From positions 7,004 through 71,003 of the forward strand of contig DDQZ01000056.1 in assembly GCA_002343505.1 (NCBI GenBank): a DNA stretch of 64,000 nt, in the 5' to 3' direction. Shown piece after piece: positions 54,845 to 64,000 of the stretch; within the stretch, counting starts at the first letter, position 1; each line of letters begins with the position of its first letter. The DNA is from Verrucomicrobiaceae bacterium UBA2429 (GTDB lineage: Bacteria; Verrucomicrobiota; Verrucomicrobiia; Verrucomicrobiales; Verrucomicrobiaceae). Below the pieces are notes generated by a model. That model was not told the origin of the DNA, did not search any database, and saw only the letters and a list, made by a program, of their open reading frames with translations. The translations under genes and the position numbers were made by a program.

Positions 54845-55894
54845 TCACGCCAACGAGAGCGCACGCACGCTCGGCCCGTCCACCCAGCGCGGCGGGATCA
54901 TGATCTGACGCGGCACCTCGGGCACGCCGTGCTCGTGCTGGGAGAGCTGCGTGACGATCAGGTCCACCGCGGCCGCCGCCAGATGATCCCGCTGCTGGTA
55001 GATGCCGGCGAAACCGCGCATCCTCGGCGTCCAGTCATGCGCCACAAAGCAGATGTCCTCCGGAATGCGCAGACCGAGTCTTTTCAGCCAGCCGGGCACA
55101 TGCGCGTCGAAAGAGATCACCGCGTCCGGCCTGTGCCGGCGCATCCATTCGGCGAAGGGTTCGAAGCCCCGGCTGATGTCATTGTCTGGAAACAGCAGCA
55201 GCGGCACGCGCTCCTCAGGCGGCAGGCCCTGCTGCCAGTGAAAAAGACCGCCGCTGTAGCCGAACTGCGAGCGGTTCACGATCCATTTCGTCACTGCCAC
55301 ACCGATCCGGCGGCAGCCCCGGAGAGCCAGCTCCCGCGCCGCCGTCTGGATGCCCAGCGTCATGTTTCCCGCGCACATGTGCAGCGCGGGCGAGCTCATC
55401 GCATAACCAAAAGTCACCGCCGCGAAGGGCGCGTAATCCAGGCGCGAGCACGGAAGCTGCGTGCTCTGCGGCGAGACGATCACCGCCTCGATGCCGCGCG
55501 CGTGCAGGATCTTTTGCAGCCGCTTCGGCGTCAGACCGTCCCTGCCGAGAAAAAACTCCTCCACCGCGTAGCCATGCCCGTGAGCGCGCCGGCGGATGTC
55601 CTCCACCTGAACATATTGATAGGCGGGACTCAGCAGGCCGTCCTGCGGCACATGCTCGCGGATGACCGCGATCACCGCGCGCACGCGCTTCTGCTTCCTT
55701 GCCCGCACCGCCTGCATCATCCGCGCCAGATGCGGATCGGGACGGTAGTTCAGCCGCTCCGCCTCGCCCAGCACCAGCTCGCGCTTTTCCGCGGAAACCC
55801 TGGGCGCTCCGCGCAGCACGCGCGACACCGTCATCATGGACACTCCCGCCGCGCGGGCGATGTCTTTGAGCGTGGCGGGGGATTCGGCGGACAT
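54845..55894 (-). CDS. LacI-family transcriptional regulator
   Basis: The 349-residue protein starts with a LacI HTH and hinge (TLKDIARAAGVSMMTVSRVL, then GAPRVSAEKRELV and YRPDPHLARMM) followed by a periplasmic-binding-type effector domain ending in a loop such as VPRQIMIPPRWVDGPSV. The effector domain is of the type with FGYAMSSPALHM and VAHDWTPRMRGFAGI seen in verrucomicrobial regulators near sulfatase genes. It lies 65 bases downstream of a sulfatase gene, in the same direction, and probably controls the sulfatase and the divergent DUF1549/DUF1501 operon. Confidence 0.93.
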   Translation of the reverse strand: MSAESPATLKDIARAAGVSMMTVSRVLRGAPRVSAEKRELVLGEAERLNYRPDPHLARMMQAVRARKQKRVRAVIAVIREHVPQDGLLSPAYQYVQVEDIRRRAHGHGYAVEEFFLGRDGLTPKRLQKILHARGIEAVIVSPQSTQLPCSRLDYAPFAAVTFGYAMSSPALHMCAGNMTLGIQTAARELALRGCRRIGVAVTKWIVNRSQFGYSGGLFHWQQGLPPEERVPLLLFPDNDISRGFEPFAEWMRRHRPDAVISFDAHVPGWLKRLGLRIPEDICFVAHDWTPRMRGFAGIYQQRDHLAAAAVDLIVTQLSQHEHGVPEVPRQIMIPPRWVDGPSVRALSLA

Positions 55895-55941
55895 GCGCGT
55901 TGACTGGAGGCGGGGTTGGAGGATCGGCAAGCGGCGCATGA

Positions 55942-55955
55942 CCGCGCCGGCGCGG
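55942..55955. repeat. GC-rich palindrome between sulfatase and LacI-type genes
   Basis: CCGCGCC-GGCGCGG is a perfect 14-bp palindrome with central CG, 4 bases beyond the sulfatase stop and 47 upstream of the LacI-type start. It may be an operator for LacI autoregulation or a terminator stem; GC richness makes chance palindromes likely. Confidence 0.35.
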
Positions 55956-55959
55956 GGGG

Positions 55960-57402
55960 TCACAGCCTTTTCGCATTCACCGGCGAATCCGGCGGCAAGG
56001 CGCGGGCGCGCCCTTCGAAGAGTGCGCGCAGTCGCCCCATCGCCGCCACGGCTTCGGCGTCGGGGTTCAGGGCGCGGTTGCGAAACTCCCGCGGATCATC
56101 CCCGTGATCGTAAAGCTCCAGGCCCTCCTTGCCGCCGTTCCACTCCGTGTAGCGCCAGCGCTCCGTGCGCACCGTGCGGCCCATCACCTGCGCGGGCAGG
56201 CGGTCATCCGCGGGCCGTAGAATCTGGGTGAAAGCGCCATGATCCCAGGCGCGCGCTGGATCATCAAGCAGCGGCACCAGGCTGCGCCCGTCCAAAGGCG
56301 TCGCCGGCTTGAGTCCGGCCAGATCCGCCAGCGTGGGATAGATGTCCACGAACTCGACGACGCGCCCGCACACACGGCCGTTGCCCGCGCGACCCGGCGC
56401 GCGGATGAGCAGCGGCGCGCGCGCGCCCTCCTCGAACAGCGTGCGCTTTTGCCACACGCCGAGATGCTCGCCCAAATGGTACCCGTGGTCGCTCCACAGG
56501 ACGACGATGGTATTCTCCGCCAGCCCCAGCCGCTCCAGCGCGTCGAGCACGCGCCCCACCTGGGCGTCCACAAACGACACGCTGGCGCGGTAAGCCTGCA
56601 AAGCCCTGCGGCAGGCCAGCTCGTCCAGGCCATAGTCAGGCACGGGATTGTTGTGCGCGAATGCCGCCACCGGGATGTCCGCCCGGTCATCCGCCGGCGC
56701 ATCGGGCAGGCGGATGAACTCCAGGGGATGCATTTCGAAATACTTTTTCGGCGCGACAAACGGCGTGTGCGGACGGAAGAACCCCACACTGAGAAAGAAC
56801 GGGCGGCCCGCGTGTTTTTCCATCAGCGCGATTGCCTCCGTGGCGATCATGCCATCCGTCTGCTCCTCGTCCGCCCCGTCGGCGGCCAGCCAGCTCAGCG
56901 CCGCGCTGACCGGCTTCTCCGGAGTGGGATTGATGATGAGCGCCTCGTCATGCGCGTCGCGCCCCTTGGGATTGACCACAACATCCCATGAGGGCCTGTC
57001 ATCCAGGCCGTCGGTGCCGATGCCTTTGGGCACATCGTAGTGGTAGATTTTGCCGGCGCGCGCGCTCAGCCAGCCGTTTTGCCGGAACAGTTGCGGCAGC
57101 GTCACCACATCCGGCAAAGCCTCGCGGAAATGCCGGTCCAGATCATAAACTTGAGCGGCATCCGGCCTGCGTCCGGTGAGCAGGGACGCGCGCGCGGGAT
57201 TGCACAACGGCATCTGGTTGTAAGCGCGGTCAAAACGCACTCCCGAGGCCGCCAGCAGGTCCATGTTCGGCGTGCGCGCCCCCGCCGCGCCGTCGCAGCC
57301 CAGCGCGTTCCCCAGATCGTCTATGGCGATGAAAAGCACATTCATCCGCGCCTGCAGAGAAGCGTGGAAGGCGAGACACAAGCACAGAATGACAGCGCGC
57401 AT
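55960..57402 (-). CDS. Secreted sulfatase
   Basis: The 480-residue protein has a signal peptide ([18 protein letters not shown]), a metal-binding start [16 protein letters not shown], and the formylglycine motif CNPAR with Cys67, then [31 protein letters not shown] and [10 protein letters not shown] are further sulfatase S1 (iduronate-2-sulfatase-like) signatures. The gene is 65 bases upstream of the LacI-type regulator and divergent from the DUF1549/DUF1553-DUF1501 pair. Likely role: removal of sulfate esters from a polysaccharide taken up or degraded by this locus. Confidence 0.94.
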   Translation of the reverse strand: MRAVILCLCLAFHASLQARMNVLFIAIDDLGNALGCDGAAGARTPNMDLLAASGVRFDRAYNQMPLCNPARASLLTGRRPDAAQVYDLDRHFREALPDVVTLPQLFRQNGWLSARAGKIYHYDVPKGIGTDGLDDRPSWDVVVNPKGRDAHDEALIINPTPEKPVSAALSWLAADGADEEQTDGMIATEAIALMEKHAGRPFFLSVGFFRPHTPFVAPKKYFEMHPLEFIRLPDAPADDRADIPVAAFAHNNPVPDYGLDELACRRALQAYRASVSFVDAQVGRVLDALERLGLAENTIVVLWSDHGYHLGEHLGVWQKRTLFEEGARAPLLIRAPGRAGNGRVCGRVVEFVDIYPTLADLAGLKPATPLDGRSLVPLLDDPARAWDHGAFTQILRPADDRLPAQVMGRTVRTERWRYTEWNGGKEGLELYDHGDDPREFRNRALNPDAEAVAAMGRLRALFEGRARALPPDSPVNAKRL

Positions 57403-57485
57403 GAGGTCCCGTTTTACAGCAGATGCGTCGTCTTGCCAGCCCGGAGATCGGCCCCTCCGGCGCCGGGTTGATTGGATGGGATGAA

Positions 57486-57495
57486 GTTCGCGAAC
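57486..57495. promoter_or_regulatory. CG-centred palindrome just before the DUF1549/DUF1553 gene
   Basis: GTTCGCGAAC is a perfect 10-bp palindrome with central CG, ending 8 bases before the ATG at 57504. LacI-family operators are typically palindromes with a central CG, and a LacI-type gene lies in this cluster. Short and possibly chance. Confidence 0.3.
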
Positions 57496-57503
57496 AATGG
57501 GCG

Positions 57504-59408
57504 ATGGCATTCACGTTGAAGACAGGGTTGAAAGTCTCCCCTCTCCATCTGCTGTCCCTATGCATCCTGACCGCGCAGGCGAAACCGCCTGGCATGGAGG
57601 CGGGACGTGCGCATTGGGCCTTTCAGCCGCTTTCGCAACCGCGGCCGCCGGAGGTGGCGCAGGCTGGATGGCTGAGAAATGACATCGACCGCTTCATCCT
57701 CGCCAAACTGGAGGCTGCGGGATTGCAGCCCTCGCCGGAGGCGGACCGCGCGGCATTGATCCGCCGCGTGACACTTGATCTGACCGGCCTGCCGCCCTCG
57801 CCTGATGAGGTGGAGGCGTTTGTTAATGACGACTCGCTTCATGCCTATGAGCGGCTCATTGACCGCCTGCTCGAAAGTCCCGCCCATGGCGAGCGCTGGG
57901 GACGCCACTGGCTGGACTTGGCGCGCTACGCGGACACGAGCGGCTTTCACAACGACCTGGACCGGCCCCACGCATGGAAATACCGCGATTACGTCATCCG
58001 CAGCTTCAACGAGGACAAGCCGTACGCGCGCTTCATCGCCGAGCAAATCGCCGGTGATGAAATCGAGGGAGCGGACGAGACCTCGCTCATCGCCACCGGC
58101 TTTTGCCGCAATGGTCCGAGCAACGATGACAACATGGGCAAGACGCCGGAGGCGCTGGCGCAATACCGCGCGGACCAGATGGATGATGTCATCTCCACCA
58201 CGGCTTCCGTGTTTCTGGGCCTCACGCTTGGCTGCGCGCGCTGCCACGACCACAAAACCGAGCCGCTGAGCGCCAGGGACTATTACAGCCTCCATGCCGT
58301 CTTCGCCGGGACCGAGCGTCTCGGCCTTCCCAAAGGTGCCACGGATGCCAGGGACAAGGCGGTGAGTGACGACGCGCGGGTCATGGCGCTCATTGAGACC
58401 AAACCCGACGCGCCGCCCACTCATGTGATGCTGCGCGGCCTGGCCGCCAGCATGGGGGACGAGGTTTTGCCGGCGGCGCCCGCTGTGCTTGGAGGGCGGT
58501 CTTTGAACCCAGAACGGCCCAATGGCAGGACCTCCATGCGGCGCGGGACGCTGGCGGAGTGGATCGCCTCCCCGGAAAATCCGCTCACCTGGCGTGTGAT
58601 GGTCAACCGCGTGTGGCAGCATCACTTCGGCGCGGGCCTGGTCGCCACGCCGAGCAACTTCGGCCTCTCCGGCGCGGCGCCTTCGCATCCCGACTTGCTC
58701 GACTGGCTCGCCGCGCGCTTCATGGCCGGAGGCGGGCGTTTGAAGCCGCTGCACAAACTCATGCTCATGTCCGCCGCCTACCGGCAGCAAAGCTCCAGCC
58801 ACGCGCGAGGAGCGGCGGCGGACCCGGCCAACACGCTGCTCTGGCGCATGAACCTGCGGCGCATGGAGGCAGAGGTCATCCGGGACGGCATCCTGGCTGC
58901 CAGCGGCAATCTGAACCCCGTGATGGGCGGTCCGGGCATCAAACCACGCATCCGTGCCGACCTGCTCGACGCCAGCCAGCGCAACAAGTGGCCCGTGCTC
59001 GCGCATGAAGGCCCCGGCGAATGGCGGCGCAGCGTTTACATTTATGTGAAACGGCAGTTGCTGATGCCCAGCATGGAGCTGTTCGACGCGCCGACAACCA
59101 CGGACAGTTGCGCCATGCGCCAGCGCAGCACCGTGCCCACGCAGGCGCTGGTGCTGATGAACGACGAGTTCGTCGAGGAGCAGGCCGGCCATCTCGCGCG
59201 GCGCGCCGCCGCCGGAGCGCGCGAAGACCTGCCGCGTGTCATCGAGCGGCTGTTCATGCTCGCGCTCTCGCGCGCACCCACTGCGGCGCGCCTGGAGCAG
59301 GCGCTGGCTTTTATCCGCGAGCGCGCGCTTTCCGCCGGCACGGAGGAGGCGTTGCGGGACCTCGCGCATGTGCTGCTCAACAGCAGTGAGTTTGTCTATA
59401 TTCCATGA
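57504..59408 (+). CDS. DUF1549/DUF1553 (PSD1-type) protein, short form
   Basis: The 634-residue protein has a leader ([20 protein letters not shown]...AQA), then DUF1549 ([61 protein letters not shown] with a CxxCH-like motif) and DUF1553 ([57 protein letters not shown] end). Most relatives carry an N-terminal PSCyt1 cytochrome domain; it is missing here, which makes this one short. The following DUF1501 gene overlaps by 4 bases (ATGA), so translation is probably coupled. Confidence 0.93.
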   Translation: MAFTLKTGLKVSPLHLLSLCILTAQAKPPGMEAGRAHWAFQPLSQPRPPEVAQAGWLRNDIDRFILAKLEAAGLQPSPEADRAALIRRVTLDLTGLPPSPDEVEAFVNDDSLHAYERLIDRLLESPAHGERWGRHWLDLARYADTSGFHNDLDRPHAWKYRDYVIRSFNEDKPYARFIAEQIAGDEIEGADETSLIATGFCRNGPSNDDNMGKTPEALAQYRADQMDDVISTTASVFLGLTLGCARCHDHKTEPLSARDYYSLHAVFAGTERLGLPKGATDARDKAVSDDARVMALIETKPDAPPTHVMLRGLAASMGDEVLPAAPAVLGGRSLNPERPNGRTSMRRGTLAEWIASPENPLTWRVMVNRVWQHHFGAGLVATPSNFGLSGAAPSHPDLLDWLAARFMAGGGRLKPLHKLMLMSAAYRQQSSSHARGAAADPANTLLWRMNLRRMEAEVIRDGILAASGNLNPVMGGPGIKPRIRADLLDASQRNKWPVLAHEGPGEWRRSVYIYVKRQLLMPSMELFDAPTTTDSCAMRQRSTVPTQALVLMNDEFVEEQAGHLARRAAAGAREDLPRVIERLFMLALSRAPTAARLEQALAFIRERALSAGTEEALRDLAHVLLNSSEFVYIP

Positions 59409-60817
59409 CCTCATTCACCACGCGCCGCCACATTTTGCAAAAAGCCGGCGCCGGCTTCGGCGCGCTGGCCTTGCAGTCGCTGCTGGGCCGTGAGGGGCTG
59501 CTGCACGGCGCAAACCCCTTGTCGCAGCGCGCGCCGCATTTCACGCCGAAGGCGAAGTCGGTGATTTTTCTTTTCATGTATGGCGGGCCCTCCCATGTGG
59601 ATTTGTTCGATCCCAAACCCGCGCTGGCAAAGTGGCACGGCAAAGCCATCCCGGTCTGGAAAAAGGAGGACGCCTTCATGGGCGGCAAGACCAAAAACGT
59701 GGCGATGCGAAGTCCCTACCGCTTCGCGAGACACGGGCAGGCCGGCATTGACATGGCGGAGGTGTACCCCAATCTCGCGCGCCATGCCGACAGCTTGTGC
59801 ATGATCCGCTCCATGCATGCGGAGAGCAACAACCACGGCCCCGCGCTCTTCCAGATGAACTCAGGCTTCATCCAGGCCGGGCGTCCCAGCATGGGATCGT
59901 GGGTGACCTACGGCCTCGGCTCGGAGAGCGAAAACCTGCCCGCCTTTGTCGTCCTGCTCGACAAGCTCGGCGCGCCGGTCAACGGCGCGCTGAACTGGTC
60001 CAACGGCTTCATGCCAGCCGCCTTCCAGGGCGTGCCTTTCCGCGGCAGCGGCGAGCCGGTGGCCTACCTCACACCGCCGAAAAGTGTCAGCGCCAGCCGC
60101 CAGCGAGCGCGGCTGGATCTGCTGCGGCAGTGGAACGCCGAATTCGCCGCCTCCAACCCTGCCGAGACCGAGCTGGCCGCGCGTCTGGGCGCTTACGAGC
60201 TGGCCTACCGCATGCAGATCAGCGCCACCGAATGCACCGACCTTGCCCGCGAGCCGGAAAGCGTGCGCGGAATGTACGGGCTGGATCATCCGGTCACGGC
60301 GCACTTTGGCAAAAGCTGCCTGCTGGCGCGCAGGCTGGTCGAGCGCGGCGTGCGTTTCGTTCAGGTTTACAGCGGCGGCAATGAGGGGCCGAAAGCGTGG
60401 GACGCGCACGACGATCTGAAGAAAAACCACGATCTGCACTGCGCCGAGACGGACGGCCCCATCGCCGCGCTTTTGGACGATTTGAAAATCACCGGCCTGC
60501 TCGACTCCACGCTCGTCGTCTGGGGCGGCGAGTTCGGGCGCTCGCCCGTCGCGGAGAATGGCAAAGGCCGCGACCATCATCCAAAAGGCTTCACCATGTG
60601 GATGGCCGGCGGCGGGATCAAAGGCGGGCAAATCCACGGAGCCACCGACGAGTTCGGCTACGCCGCCGTCGAAAACCGCGTCTCCGTGCCCGACCTGCAC
60701 GCCACCATGCTGCATCTTCTCGGTCTCGACCACGAGGCGCTCACCTACCGCTTCATGGGCCGGGATTTCCGCCTGACTGATGTCAGCGGTGATGTGGTGA
60801 AGGGGCTGCTGGCATGA
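59405..60817 (+). CDS. Tat-exported DUF1501 protein
   Basis: The 470-residue product starts [20 protein letters not shown], a twin-arginine leader, and shows the DUF1501 pattern: FLFMYGGPSHVDLFDPKP, MRSPYRFARHGQAG, MHAESNNHGPALFQMNSG, FVQVYSGG, WGGEFGRSP, GRDHHPKGFTMW and a DLHATMLHLLGLDHEALTY end. The fold is alkaline-phosphatase/sulfatase-like, but there is no formylglycine Cys. DUF1501 and DUF1549/DUF1553 genes nearly always occur together in this phylum, as here. Substrate unknown. Confidence 0.94.
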   Translation: MTSFTTRRHILQKAGAGFGALALQSLLGREGLLHGANPLSQRAPHFTPKAKSVIFLFMYGGPSHVDLFDPKPALAKWHGKAIPVWKKEDAFMGGKTKNVAMRSPYRFARHGQAGIDMAEVYPNLARHADSLCMIRSMHAESNNHGPALFQMNSGFIQAGRPSMGSWVTYGLGSESENLPAFVVLLDKLGAPVNGALNWSNGFMPAAFQGVPFRGSGEPVAYLTPPKSVSASRQRARLDLLRQWNAEFAASNPAETELAARLGAYELAYRMQISATECTDLAREPESVRGMYGLDHPVTAHFGKSCLLARRLVERGVRFVQVYSGGNEGPKAWDAHDDLKKNHDLHCAETDGPIAALLDDLKITGLLDSTLVVWGGEFGRSPVAENGKGRDHHPKGFTMWMAGGGIKGGQIHGATDEFGYAAVENRVSVPDLHATMLHLLGLDHEALTYRFMGRDFRLTDVSGDVVKGLLA

Positions 60818-60842
60818 GCGCGCGGCGCGCCCGCCGCGACAC

Positions 60843-61838
60843 TCAGCCCGCCATTTTCGCCGCCAGGCGCACGGCTTCCACCAGGCTGCTGCCGCTGGCC
60901 TTGCCCTGCCAGGCGATGTCGCAGGCGGTGCCGTGGTCCACGCTGGTGCGGATGATGGGCAGCCCCAGTGTGGTGTTCACCGCCGTGTCAAAAGCCAGCG
61001 CCTTGAGCGGTATGTGCCCCTGGTCGTGATACATGCAGATGAAGGCGTCCGTGGCGCGGCGCTTGGCGGGGATGAAGGCGGTGTCGGGCGGCAGCGGGCC
61101 TTCCACGGCGTGCCCCCTGGCGCGAGCGGCCTCAATGGCCGGGATGATGATGTCTTCCTCCTCGCGATTGCCAAAAAGCCCGTGCTCGCCCGCATGTGGG
61201 TTGAGTCCGAGCACCGCCAGCTTTGGCCGGGTGCCGCGAATGCGCTGCATGGCATCGGCGGTGAGTTCGATGACATCGAGAATTCTCTCGGGGGTCAGAA
61301 GTACTGGCACCTCATGGTAGCCGACATGCACTGTGACAAAACTGGCGCGCACCTCCGCGCTGTATTGGAACATGCAGGCGCGACTGGCGCCGGTTTTGGC
61401 GGCGAAAATTTCGGTGTGGCCGGGATAATTGACGCCTGCTGCGCGCAGGGCTTCCTTGTTCAACGGCGCGGTGGCCACTGCCGCCACCTGCCCGGCCAAA
61501 GCCGCGGCAATGCTCTTTTCCACATACCTGTAACCAGCGGCTCCTGTCCTGGCGCTGACAACGCCGGGCGTGAAATCCTCCGCGTCAAAGCCGAAGATGT
61601 CCAGCACGGCAGGCTCGTCCACGTTCGCACATTTCTCCGGCCACTCGATCTCACTGATGATTCGCTTTGGAGTAATAAGACCCGCCTGCCTGGCGCAGCG
61701 TGCCAGCAGCCGCGCGTCGCCGAAGACAACCGGCGTGGCAAAATCGCGCACCGCCTCGTTGGCGAGCAGTTGCAGGCAGACTTCGGGGCCGACCCCGGCG
61801 GGGTCGCCCATGGTGACGGCGATGATGGGTTTGGACAT
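60843..61838 (-). CDS. pdxA: 4-hydroxythreonine-4-phosphate dehydrogenase
   Basis: PdxA oxidises 4-phosphohydroxy-L-threonine in pyridoxal-phosphate synthesis. The 331-residue product starts IAVTMGDPAGVGPEV and has metal-binding His residues in YPGHTEIFA and MYHDQGHIPLKAL, LNPHAGEHGLFG, and RTSVDHGTACDIAW. The ATG at 61836-61838 fits the family; a longer frame upstream is not conserved-looking. It may form a unit with the aminotransferase gene upstream on the same strand (36-base gap). Confidence 0.95.
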   Translation of the reverse strand: MSKPIIAVTMGDPAGVGPEVCLQLLANEAVRDFATPVVFGDARLLARCARQAGLITPKRIISEIEWPEKCANVDEPAVLDIFGFDAEDFTPGVVSARTGAAGYRYVEKSIAAALAGQVAAVATAPLNKEALRAAGVNYPGHTEIFAAKTGASRACMFQYSAEVRASFVTVHVGYHEVPVLLTPERILDVIELTADAMQRIRGTRPKLAVLGLNPHAGEHGLFGNREEEDIIIPAIEAARARGHAVEGPLPPDTAFIPAKRRATDAFICMYHDQGHIPLKALAFDTAVNTTLGLPIIRTSVDHGTACDIAWQGKASGSSLVEAVRLAAKMAG

Positions 61839-61873
61839 GTCAGCGGCAGAAATCGGATGCTCCAGCGAATCCG

Positions 61874-63136
61874 TCAACGCCACATGCGCCTCACCTCGTC
61901 GGCGAGAATTTCGATTCCCTCCCGCACCACAGCCTCCGGCTGGCTGCAGGTGATGCGCAGGCATTCCTGCGGATGCCGCCATTCACCGTCCATGCCAAAG
62001 GCAAAGTAATGCCCCGGCACGACGAGGACCTTGCGCGCCTTGAGACGCTGGTAAAGCTCCCCTGATGGCACCGGCGAGTCCTTGAGCCAGAGCCACAAAA
62101 AGAAAGCGCCCTCCAAAGAATGCACCGCCCAGGGAACACTGTCTCCGAGAGAATCCGCGAGTACTTGGCGGGTGAACTCGGAGCGCTTTTGATAAAAGGG
62201 CCGTATCACCTCCCGCCCCAGACGGATCAATCGGTCGTCAGCAAGAAAAGGCATGAGCATTGCCTGGCCGAGATTGCCATTGGCTAGGGAGACAATGGCG
62301 TTCATGTTCCGCAAGGCATGCACAACAGGCGCGTCCGCCACCACCACGGATGTCCGCAAGCCAGGCAGCCCCAGTTTTGAAAGACTGATGCTGAAAATCA
62401 TGCCAGGCCTCCACACAGGCCGGAAATCAGTGTGAATGACGCCGGGAAAGGGATGCCCGTACGCATTGTCCAGCATCAGCGGGATGTCATGGCAAAGAGC
62501 AATTTCATAAAGCCTGTCAAACTCCTCATCCGTCAGCACATTGCCGGAAGGATTGGCGGGACAGGAAACACACAAAGCTGCAGTATCAGACGTGACGCGC
62601 AAGCGGTCGAAATCCACCCGATACTTGAACTCATGCGCACCGCGCATCTCAATGAGCGGCTCGCGTCCGGAAAGCATGTCCGCGCTCAAGCCCTGGTTCG
62701 CGTAACCGATGTATTCGGGCATCAGCGGAAAAATGACGCGCTTTTTTCCGCCCTCCGTTTCACCCGCCAATAAATTGAACAGGAGAAAAAAAGCAGTCTG
62801 ACCTCCTGGTAGTACAGCGATGTTATCCAAAGACACCTCCCAGCCGCATTCACGACGAAGAAAAGCCGCCATGGCCTCGCGAAATAGAGGATTCCCGCCC
62901 GGAGGATCGTAGTTTAGCAATGCGCGGTCGAGAGTGCTTTCATCGGCCAGCATTTCGGCAATACGGCTACGCCAAATTTCCTGTACACACTGAATCGCGG
63001 CAGGCTGGCCGCCGCCAAGCATTCGCATTTCTGGATGCAAAGCAAGAGCGCCCCCAAGATCGTCCATGAGTTCCTGGATGCCGCTTGGTCCGGCGAGGCG
63101 CCGCCCGGTTTGGGAAGAATCATTCATTCCAGTCAT
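61874..63136 (-). CDS. avtA: Valine-pyruvate aminotransferase-like (AvtA) enzyme
   Basis: The 420-residue fold-type I PLP enzyme has GRRLAGPSGIQELMDDLG (AvtA-like start), LLNYDPPGGNPLFREAMAAF, CPANPSGNVLTDEEF, LDNAYGHPFPG and the Schiff-base lysine in SISLSKLGLPGLRTS. AvtA interconverts valine/alanine and their keto acids. The ATG at 63134-63136 is preferred because GAGG lies 7 bases upstream; another ATG is three codons in. GC content is lower in its 5' half. It lies between pdxA and a DUF3445 gene on one strand. Confidence 0.87.
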   Translation of the reverse strand: MTGMNDSSQTGRRLAGPSGIQELMDDLGGALALHPEMRMLGGGQPAAIQCVQEIWRSRIAEMLADESTLDRALLNYDPPGGNPLFREAMAAFLRRECGWEVSLDNIAVLPGGQTAFFLLFNLLAGETEGGKKRVIFPLMPEYIGYANQGLSADMLSGREPLIEMRGAHEFKYRVDFDRLRVTSDTAALCVSCPANPSGNVLTDEEFDRLYEIALCHDIPLMLDNAYGHPFPGVIHTDFRPVWRPGMIFSISLSKLGLPGLRTSVVVADAPVVHALRNMNAIVSLANGNLGQAMLMPFLADDRLIRLGREVIRPFYQKRSEFTRQVLADSLGDSVPWAVHSLEGAFFLWLWLKDSPVPSGELYQRLKARKVLVVPGHYFAFGMDGEWRHPQECLRITCSQPEAVVREGIEILADEVRRMWR

Positions 63137-63160
63137 GGAAACGCCTCGACTGGACAAGCG

Positions 63161-63961
63161 TCAAGAATTTCCCGAAATGGCGCGCAAAGCCGATATGATT
63201 CCGGCGCGAGCATCCGAGACGCCCTTGTAAAGGGCCACATCCTCCATCATTGTTTCGAGAGAGTTTGCGATGCGTGGAGCCAACCCAGGAACATTTTCCA
63301 CCAGTTTGTCAAGACGATGACAGCTCACGCGGATTCCAAATAAAATGAGTCCACATTGAAGAAGACAGAGATGCTGGTTTTCCAAACGAACCCAAACATT
63401 GTTTATCCGGACACCTGGAGCAAGTCCTGGCAGATTCCTGGATGGATGATGATTGAGTTCAGAATCGGCGGCCAGCCCCCAGTTCCAACGCTCCCAGGCG
63501 GTGAACTGCGTTAGACTGTCCAGAAAAATATCAATGGATGCCCCAAGCGTGGGGTTTAAGCCCGGAATGGGTCCATGAACTTCGAACAAAGGCCTCCCGA
63601 GTTTTTCGTTCAACGCCCACGATGAAGGGAAGACAACGGCTCCTGCCACGATACGCCACAATCCGGAAGCCCTTGAAAGCAGAGTCCAGTCAGGCTCAAC
63701 CTCCACCGCGAGCCTTTCAATACGAGATTCGTCAACCTCCGACAAAAGGGCAATTTCTCGCAGGGCAAGCGAAACCTGCAACGACGCATCATCACAAACG
63801 CCCAAACATCTGGACTGATTTTCTTCGACCCATTTTTTTCTTTCTTTGAGAAGTCCCCCATTCGAGCCGCGCCAATAGCTTGTGAGATCAGATCTTCGCA
63901 AGGCCATGTGCAAGCGGTGCTTTTCGTTTGAGAAAATGCGATTCCAGTCAGGCTTGGTCAT
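63161..63961 (-). CDS. DUF3445 protein (haem-dependent oxidative N-demethylase-like)
   Basis: The 266-residue protein matches DUF3445, a family including the haem-dependent oxidative N-demethylase alpha subunit: EPDWTLLSRASGLWRIVAGA, VFPSSWALNEKLGRPLFEVH, PIPGLNPTLG, WERWNWGL and RLENQHLCLLQCGLILFGIR. His residues in the HGPIPG context could bind haem, as inferred for the family. It ends 25 bases upstream of avtA on the same strand. GC content is noticeably lower than the window average, as in the start of avtA. The remaining 39 bases to the window end hold no recognisable gene. Confidence 0.8.
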   Translation of the reverse strand: MTKPDWNRIFSNEKHRLHMALRRSDLTSYWRGSNGGLLKERKKWVEENQSRCLGVCDDASLQVSLALREIALLSEVDESRIERLAVEVEPDWTLLSRASGLWRIVAGAVVFPSSWALNEKLGRPLFEVHGPIPGLNPTLGASIDIFLDSLTQFTAWERWNWGLAADSELNHHPSRNLPGLAPGVRINNVWVRLENQHLCLLQCGLILFGIRVSCHRLDKLVENVPGLAPRIANSLETMMEDVALYKGVSDARAGIISALRAISGNS

Positions 63962-64000
63962 GACAAATGAAGCTGCGTGCGGACGAAGACGGGTAGTTGT

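Noticed and set aside
1..64000. tRNA or rRNA genes
   Set aside because: Read-through for GGTTCGAATCC-type T-loops and rRNA landmarks found none; the TTCGAA matches are in the heptamer repeats.

Overview
The window is a GC-rich bacterial chromosome segment that most resembles a Verrucomicrobiota member (Prosthecobacter/Verrucomicrobium-like). Pointers are: an LL-diaminopimelate aminotransferase; three secreted sulfatases; a DUF1549/DUF1553 + DUF1501 gene pair; a large secreted dehydrogenase fused to cytochrome c; DUF5722 and DUF3500 proteins; three membrane-anchored Ser/Thr kinases with different extracytoplasmic modules; an ECF sigma factor paired with one kinase; and a giant beta-helix surface protein. 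The assignment is inference from gene content. I recognised no rRNA, tRNA, transposase, integrase or CRISPR array.

Layout. 1-4.1 kb: 3' part of folC, a ten-unit 7-bp repeat, then two or three small genes of visibly lower GC separated by attC-like dyads (possible integron-type cassettes), then a Tat-exported sugar isomerase-like protein. 4.2-13.3 kb (minus strand): a kinase with lectin-like and LRR modules, a secreted TolB-like protein, and a dapL-unknown-hemC cluster. 13.4-23 kb (minus): a 2614-residue surface protein containing a near-perfect internal DNA duplication, a 229-residue protein with an in-frame upstream extension, a 21-bp minisatellite and a HTH-only LuxR-type regulator with hairpins around it. 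23.1-28.8 kb (minus): ECF sigma factor + kinase-WD40 pair, then metG. 29-37 kb: TPR membrane protein, an NtrC-type activator with Glu at the phospho-acceptor position, an RsmA-Nudix fusion, and DUF5722 and DUF3500 secreted proteins. 37.1-42.6 kb (plus): type II secretion/type IV pilus-like operon with two tandem ATPases, GspF and a pseudopilin. 42.6-48.1 kb: two sulfatases, a small secreted protein, an exported ClpP-like protease and SufU. 48.3-54.2 kb: kinase-PEGA-FGE-like protein, thioesterase, and dehydrogenase-cytochrome fusion. 54.8-60.8 kb: LacI regulator, sulfatase, and a divergent DUF1549/1553-DUF1501 operon, probably a polysaccharide-degradation locus. 60.8-64 kb (minus): pdxA, avtA-like aminotransferase, DUF3445.

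Together the genes describe a heterotroph that secretes enzymes against sulfated polysaccharides and carries much one-piece sensing/regulation (kinases with fused sensors, ECF, LuxR, LacI, NtrC), with scattered housekeeping genes (folate, heme, lysine/peptidoglycan, B6, Met-tRNA, rRNA methylation, Fe-S). Shine-Dalgarno sequences are weak in front of many genes, so several starts rest on conserved N-termini.
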